Positions 62,938-64,000 of a DNA stretch of 64,000 nucleotides are shown piece after piece. Each line of letters begins with the position of its first letter. Position 1 is the stretch's first letter. The stretch lies in contig JAGVRJ010000003.1 in assembly GCA_019059635.1 (NCBI GenBank), positions 2,294,001 to 2,358,000 on the forward strand, in the 5' to 3' direction. Origin of the DNA: Proales similis. Taxonomy: Eukaryota > Rotifera > Eurotatoria > Ploima > Proalidae. The translations under genes were made by a program, and so were the position numbers. The notes under the pieces were generated by a model. That model searched no databases. It was not told the origin of the DNA and saw only the letters and a program-made list of their open reading frames with translations.

Positions 62938-64000
62938 CTAATTATTAGTAATCAGTTTACCATCGTTGTCCTTTTTTAAACTCATGCCGAGTTCGTTAAG
63001 CTTGTTGAGTTTATTTTCGAGTTTGGAACACGCGTCTACTCGGCCTTCGTCTTCGCCTGTACCAAATTTTTTATTTTAGAGCCGCTTGCACACAAGGCGA
63101 TAGCCAGCAGCAGCAAACGCGTTGACGAGCCAGCGACTCATCGGCATCAGCATGTCGATGACGCAGATTCATTAAATTGCAAAACGTGCCGCTCCTCGCA
63201 ATTGCTGCAAGCCAGCCTTCATTTGTCTATATTTACCTTGGGACATGCTATCCATTTCGCTCGCCGACTCAAACAGAAGCGAATTTAGTTGTCTAATGGC
63301 CTCATCGTCAGCAGATGCTTTCTGGTTGCTTGGCAACTTGTCGTCTTGAAAAAAAATTTTCAAAATCTGATAGTTATTGTGGCCGGTAATCAACAACAGT
63401 AAACGTTTGCTCACCATCAACCAGCTTTAAAATTTCCAGAAGAATCGACGCGCTTCTACTGGGTCGCTCTTCTTTTTGCCTGTTTCGGTCTGCATGCGCG
63501 GCCGCTTTTATTAGTTTGCCCACAAGGTCGCTCGTGCACTTATTTGCGCTGCCTTCTTCGACGTTTGACGTCAGCTTGCCACCGTTCAACAAATTCACCG
63601 CACACTGTAGCTTGTTGAGATCACGTTTCAATGATTCGTTGGTTCGCTCGGCTCTCTCAAATTTGTCCACCCACTGTGTGTGTTTGATATTTACAGTCGA
63701 AATGAATTCTCTTCATGTTGCGCAATTAATTTGTTCAACAACAAACCTGTTCTAAGCTTTTCTCGTACTCGGTCACCTTTTGCCGGAGCGAATTGGCCTC
63801 TTTTTCGGACTTTTGCACCTCGTCTGCAAGTCGTTCACACCTTGCTTGGCTAGCAGCGCAGTTCTCATCGCGCTGGGCCCTCTCCTCTTCCAGACGATTG
63901 TTTTCTCGGCTCAGAAATTCGATTCGCGCCTCTAGCTCGCCCAGTTTGGCCTTTAGGCTCTCGATTTTCGCCTTCTTTTGCACGAGCTTGAACTGAACAG
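62938..64000 (-). CDS. Coiled-coil protein, 5' end off window
   Basis: C-terminal part of an unrecognised coiled-coil protein. Exons: 64000-63747 (frame continues past the window edge), 63673-63415, 63344-63237 and 63056-62938, all joining in phase, ending with TAG at 62940-62938. The first visible exon is a long Glu/Lys/Arg-rich coiled coil (LKAKLGELEARIEFLSRENN and following heptads). Later exons contain DKFERAERTNESLKRDLNKL and a low-complexity acidic region, and the last exon has KLENKLNKLNELGMSLKK. A kinesin, centrosomal or golgin-type protein are possible but no diagnostic motif is in the window. Introns are 73, 70 and 180 bp. Confidence 0.75.

Overview
This window is nuclear DNA from a bilaterian animal. 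The genes are metazoan (caudal homeobox, PAR-bZIP, Cys-loop channel, rhodopsin-family GPCRs, maelstrom, SETDB1, VMP1). Coding exons are split by very short introns, mostly 50-75 bp, and several large genes have no intron at all. Protein sequences are divergent from vertebrate and fly relatives, so this looks like a fast-evolving invertebrate with compact genes. The sequence alone does not place the phylum; an acariform mite, tardigrade or other small-genome invertebrate would fit. Maelstrom argues against a typical nematode. I see no bacterial operons, CRISPR, rRNA, convincing tRNA or recognisable transposon.

Layout: 1-957 maelstrom (minus, 3' part off the window); 1449-2696 VMP1; 3189-5042 Cys-loop channel; 5299-8182 ELP2; 8382-10175 Apollo nuclease; 10.2-15.9 kb microsatellite-rich gap; 15909-18524 RhoGAP; 19484-20215 signal peptidase subunit SPCS3; 21537-24063 PPEF/rdgC phosphatase; 24269-25589 caudal (minus); 26599-27954 PTB-like protein (minus); 29273-30229 and 30539-30784 two small surface glycoproteins; 30886-34792 NEK1-type kinase (minus); 35137-36090 secreted polyampholyte (minus); 36428-39358 RECQ5; 39651-43397 SETDB1/eggless; 44771-47156 PAR-bZIP (Pdp1/HLF type) with two alternative first exons; 49038-50276 and 55152-56535 paralogous orphan GPCRs flanking a 4.9 kb gap; 56923-58265 unrecognised gene (minus); 59284-61725 LRR/mucin type I membrane protein (minus); 62938-64000 coiled-coil gene (minus, 5' part off the window).

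The genes do not form one pathway. Some functional themes recur: genome defence and repair (maelstrom, SETDB1, Apollo, RECQ5, NEK1), calcium and neuronal signalling (PPEF, Cys-loop channel, GPCRs), and a local group of lineage-restricted secreted or surface proteins around 29-36 kb. The least explained elements are the exact 75-bp tandem-repeat glycoprotein and its small neighbour, the acid/base polyampholyte, the Cys-loop channel with an altered pore selectivity motif, and the 428-residue orphan protein. Exon joins were worked out by hand from splice sites, reading phase and similarity to remembered family sequences. No database search was possible.
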